Origin: CAIXMG01 sp964550225
GTDB taxonomy: Bacteria; Patescibacteriota; Minisyncoccia; Phycocordibacterales; UBA1006
Direction of reading: 5' to 3'
Assembly (NCBI GenBank): GCA_964550225.1
Contig: CAZJXT010000004.1
Coordinates: forward strand, 1-21,080
Length of the DNA stretch: 21,080 bases
The notes below the pieces were generated by a model. The model worked only from the letters and a program-made list of their open reading frames with translations. It ran no database searches and was not told the DNA's origin. This document shows, one piece after another, positions 20,037 through 21,080 of this stretch (position 1 is its first letter; each line of letters opens with the position of its first letter). A program made the position numbers and the translations under genes.

Positions 20037-20915
20037 TAATTTATTTACACGCTCTTCAATTGGCGGATGGGTCGCAAATAGTTTATTCAAAAAATTCACC
20101 TTTGATCCAAAAGGGTTTGAAATATACAAATGAGCTGTTGCGGTAGATGCGTGTTCCATCGGGCGACTGTAGGCACCAATTTTTTGTAATGCACTCGCCA
20201 ACCCTTCTGGATATCGTGTCAGTAATGCACCTGAAGCATCGGCCAAGAATTCTCGTTTGCGTGAAATTGCTAACTGGATCAACGTGGCTACAATGGGCGC
20301 AAGAATAATCGCAATAATTCCTAAGACGACCATGAACTGATTTCCTCCTTCGCGATTATCATCTCGGCGATTACCTCCCCAGATCATACTGCGCATAAAA
20401 AAATCTGAAACCATAGCGAGAAGTCCTACCAACACCACCACTACTGTCGCAATCAAAATATCTCGATTCCCGATATGTGCTAATTCATGCGCAATCACTC
20501 CTTCTAACTCATTACGATCCATGATGGCAACAAGTCCTGTTGTCACTGCAATTGCTGCGTGATCTTTATCACGTCCTGTTGCAAATGCATTGGGTGCATC
20601 ATCGTGAATAATATAGACTCGCGGTTTAGGAAGACCTGCCGTAATCGCCAAGTTTTCTACAATACGATTTAATTCTAAAAACTCTGGATCATCGGCTGGT
20701 TGTGCATGCGCTGCAGATAATGCAATCGAATCTGATTTCCAATACGCCACAATATTCATGAGTATTGAAAATACTCCAAATGCGTACAAGATATTTATAT
20801 TTCCATACACATATGACAGTGCATATCCTACCCCCACCAGCAACACCAAAAACACGGACATGAGGATCCATGTGTTACGAACGTTTTCAGTTTGGTGAGT
20901 ATAGAGAGTAGACAT
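20025..20915 (-). CDS. htpX: Membrane zinc metalloprotease HtpX
   Basis: Quality-control protease of the cytoplasmic membrane, M48B family. 296 aa. TM segments at about 15-36 and 41-58; NAFATGR (109-115); zinc site H143-E144-L-A-H147 in IAHELAHIGN, with third ligand E222 in SRKREFLADASGA. Two more TMs lie at about 153-170 and 193-216. The C-terminal THPPIEERVNKLLGK is the family end signature. It follows lemA by only 7 bp, the common lemA-htpX pairing, so the two are probably co-transcribed and linked to membrane-protein turnover. Confidence 0.96.
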   Translation of the reverse strand: MSTLYTHQTENVRNTWILMSVFLVLLVGVGYALSYVYGNINILYAFGVFSILMNIVAYWKSDSIALSAAHAQPADDPEFLELNRIVENLAITAGLPKPRVYIIHDDAPNAFATGRDKDHAAIAVTTGLVAIMDRNELEGVIAHELAHIGNRDILIATVVVVLVGLLAMVSDFFMRSMIWGGNRRDDNREGGNQFMVVLGIIAIILAPIVATLIQLAISRKREFLADASGALLTRYPEGLASALQKIGAYSRPMEHASTATAHLYISNPFGSKVNFLNKLFATHPPIEERVNKLLGK

Positions 20916-20922
20916 GTTTGAA

Positions 20923-21080
20923 TTAAAACTTCACTTCCACCGGCTTACTCTCTACCCCATCATCTGGAATATCAAAATACTGCGGTGCAGTAAAATTGAA
21001 CATTTTTCCAATAATATTTCCAGGAAATACTTGAAGTGAAGTTGTAAAATCACGCACATTCGCATTATAAAATCGTCGTG
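20923..21080 (-). CDS. lemA: LemA family protein, C-terminal part (cut by window)
   Basis: Only the last 51 codons or so are present; the gene continues beyond the window. The minus strand reads RRFYNANVRDFTTSLQVFPG then NIIGKMFNF, the hallmark C-terminal stretch of LemA proteins, followed by APQYFDIPD and a valine-rich end, stop TAA at 20923-20925. LemA proteins have one N-terminal membrane helix and a helical bundle outside the cytoplasm; their exact role is unsettled. Location directly upstream of htpX supports the call. Confidence 0.93.
   Translation of the reverse strand, partial: RRFYNANVRDFTTSLQVFPGNIIGKMFNFTAPQYFDIPDDGVESKPVEVKF

Noticed and set aside
25..20925. Alternative genetic code with UGA read as glycine
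   Set aside because: All 27 genes read through in the standard code with no in-frame TGA, so no recoding is visible here.
1..21080. tRNA, rRNA genes or transposase/IS element
   Set aside because: No cloverleaf or rRNA-like segment and no transposase or integrase motif was seen in either strand; a tRNAscan run was not possible.

Overview
The window looks like a compact, AT-rich chromosomal segment (GC by eye about one third) of a Candidate Phyla Radiation / Patescibacteria bacterium. The signs are a transketolase split into two adjacent genes, an RpiB with a glutamate-type active site, an Rpe-like protein with altered metal ligands, a class I aldolase of the animal/plant type, an RG-rich DEAD-box helicase, a lone RRM protein, lemA-htpX, and very short intergenic gaps. 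The genetic code reads as standard. No phylogenetic test was possible, so the class is left open.

Layout. 25-2668 (minus): FAD-linked 2-hydroxyacid oxidase and class I fructose-bisphosphate aldolase. 2744-3286 (minus): exported protein of unknown function. 3410-4414 (plus): PfkB-family sugar kinase. 4434-7780 (minus): rpiB, rpe, transketolase N half, transketolase C half, then a small membrane protein; this is a non-oxidative pentose-phosphate operon. 7841-8599 (minus): exported peptidoglycan-binding protein. 8708-10021 (minus): DEAD-box RNA helicase behind a structured leader of about 180 nt. 10252-11834 (minus): a 57-codon ORF, GAPDH and a small hypothetical. 11903-13271 (plus): small accessory genes, namely a 42-aa membrane peptide, a lipoprotein and a lone receiver domain. 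13336-16302 (minus): UvrD-like helicase with a RecB-type nuclease domain. 16397-20925: a small hypothetical, MutY-like glycosylase, MscL, LysE-like transporter, RRM protein, DoxX-like and DedA/VTT-like membrane proteins, HtpX, and the 3' end of lemA.

The most unusual part is 12101-13377. Two unrelated genes each sit behind a near-identical block made of a terminator, a copy of the last 14 codons of the neighbouring helicase-nuclease gene (stop included), a promoter and a 5' stem-loop. The intact helicase tail closes the series. This looks like gene-cassette insertion at the helicase 3' end with regeneration of the tail each time.

Expression signals are strikingly uniform. Many genes carry a -10 element (often extended, TGnTATAAT-like) ending 6-8 nt before the start codon, so transcripts should be leaderless. 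A second group, mostly exported or accessory genes, has a promoter plus a leader that begins with a stem-loop. Convergent genes share bidirectional terminators whose arms contain both stop codons. None of the 27 coding sequences ends in TGA.

Metabolically the set covers aldolase, GAPDH, a sugar kinase and the non-oxidative pentose-phosphate steps, consistent with a fermentative, reduced metabolism linking pentoses and glycolysis.
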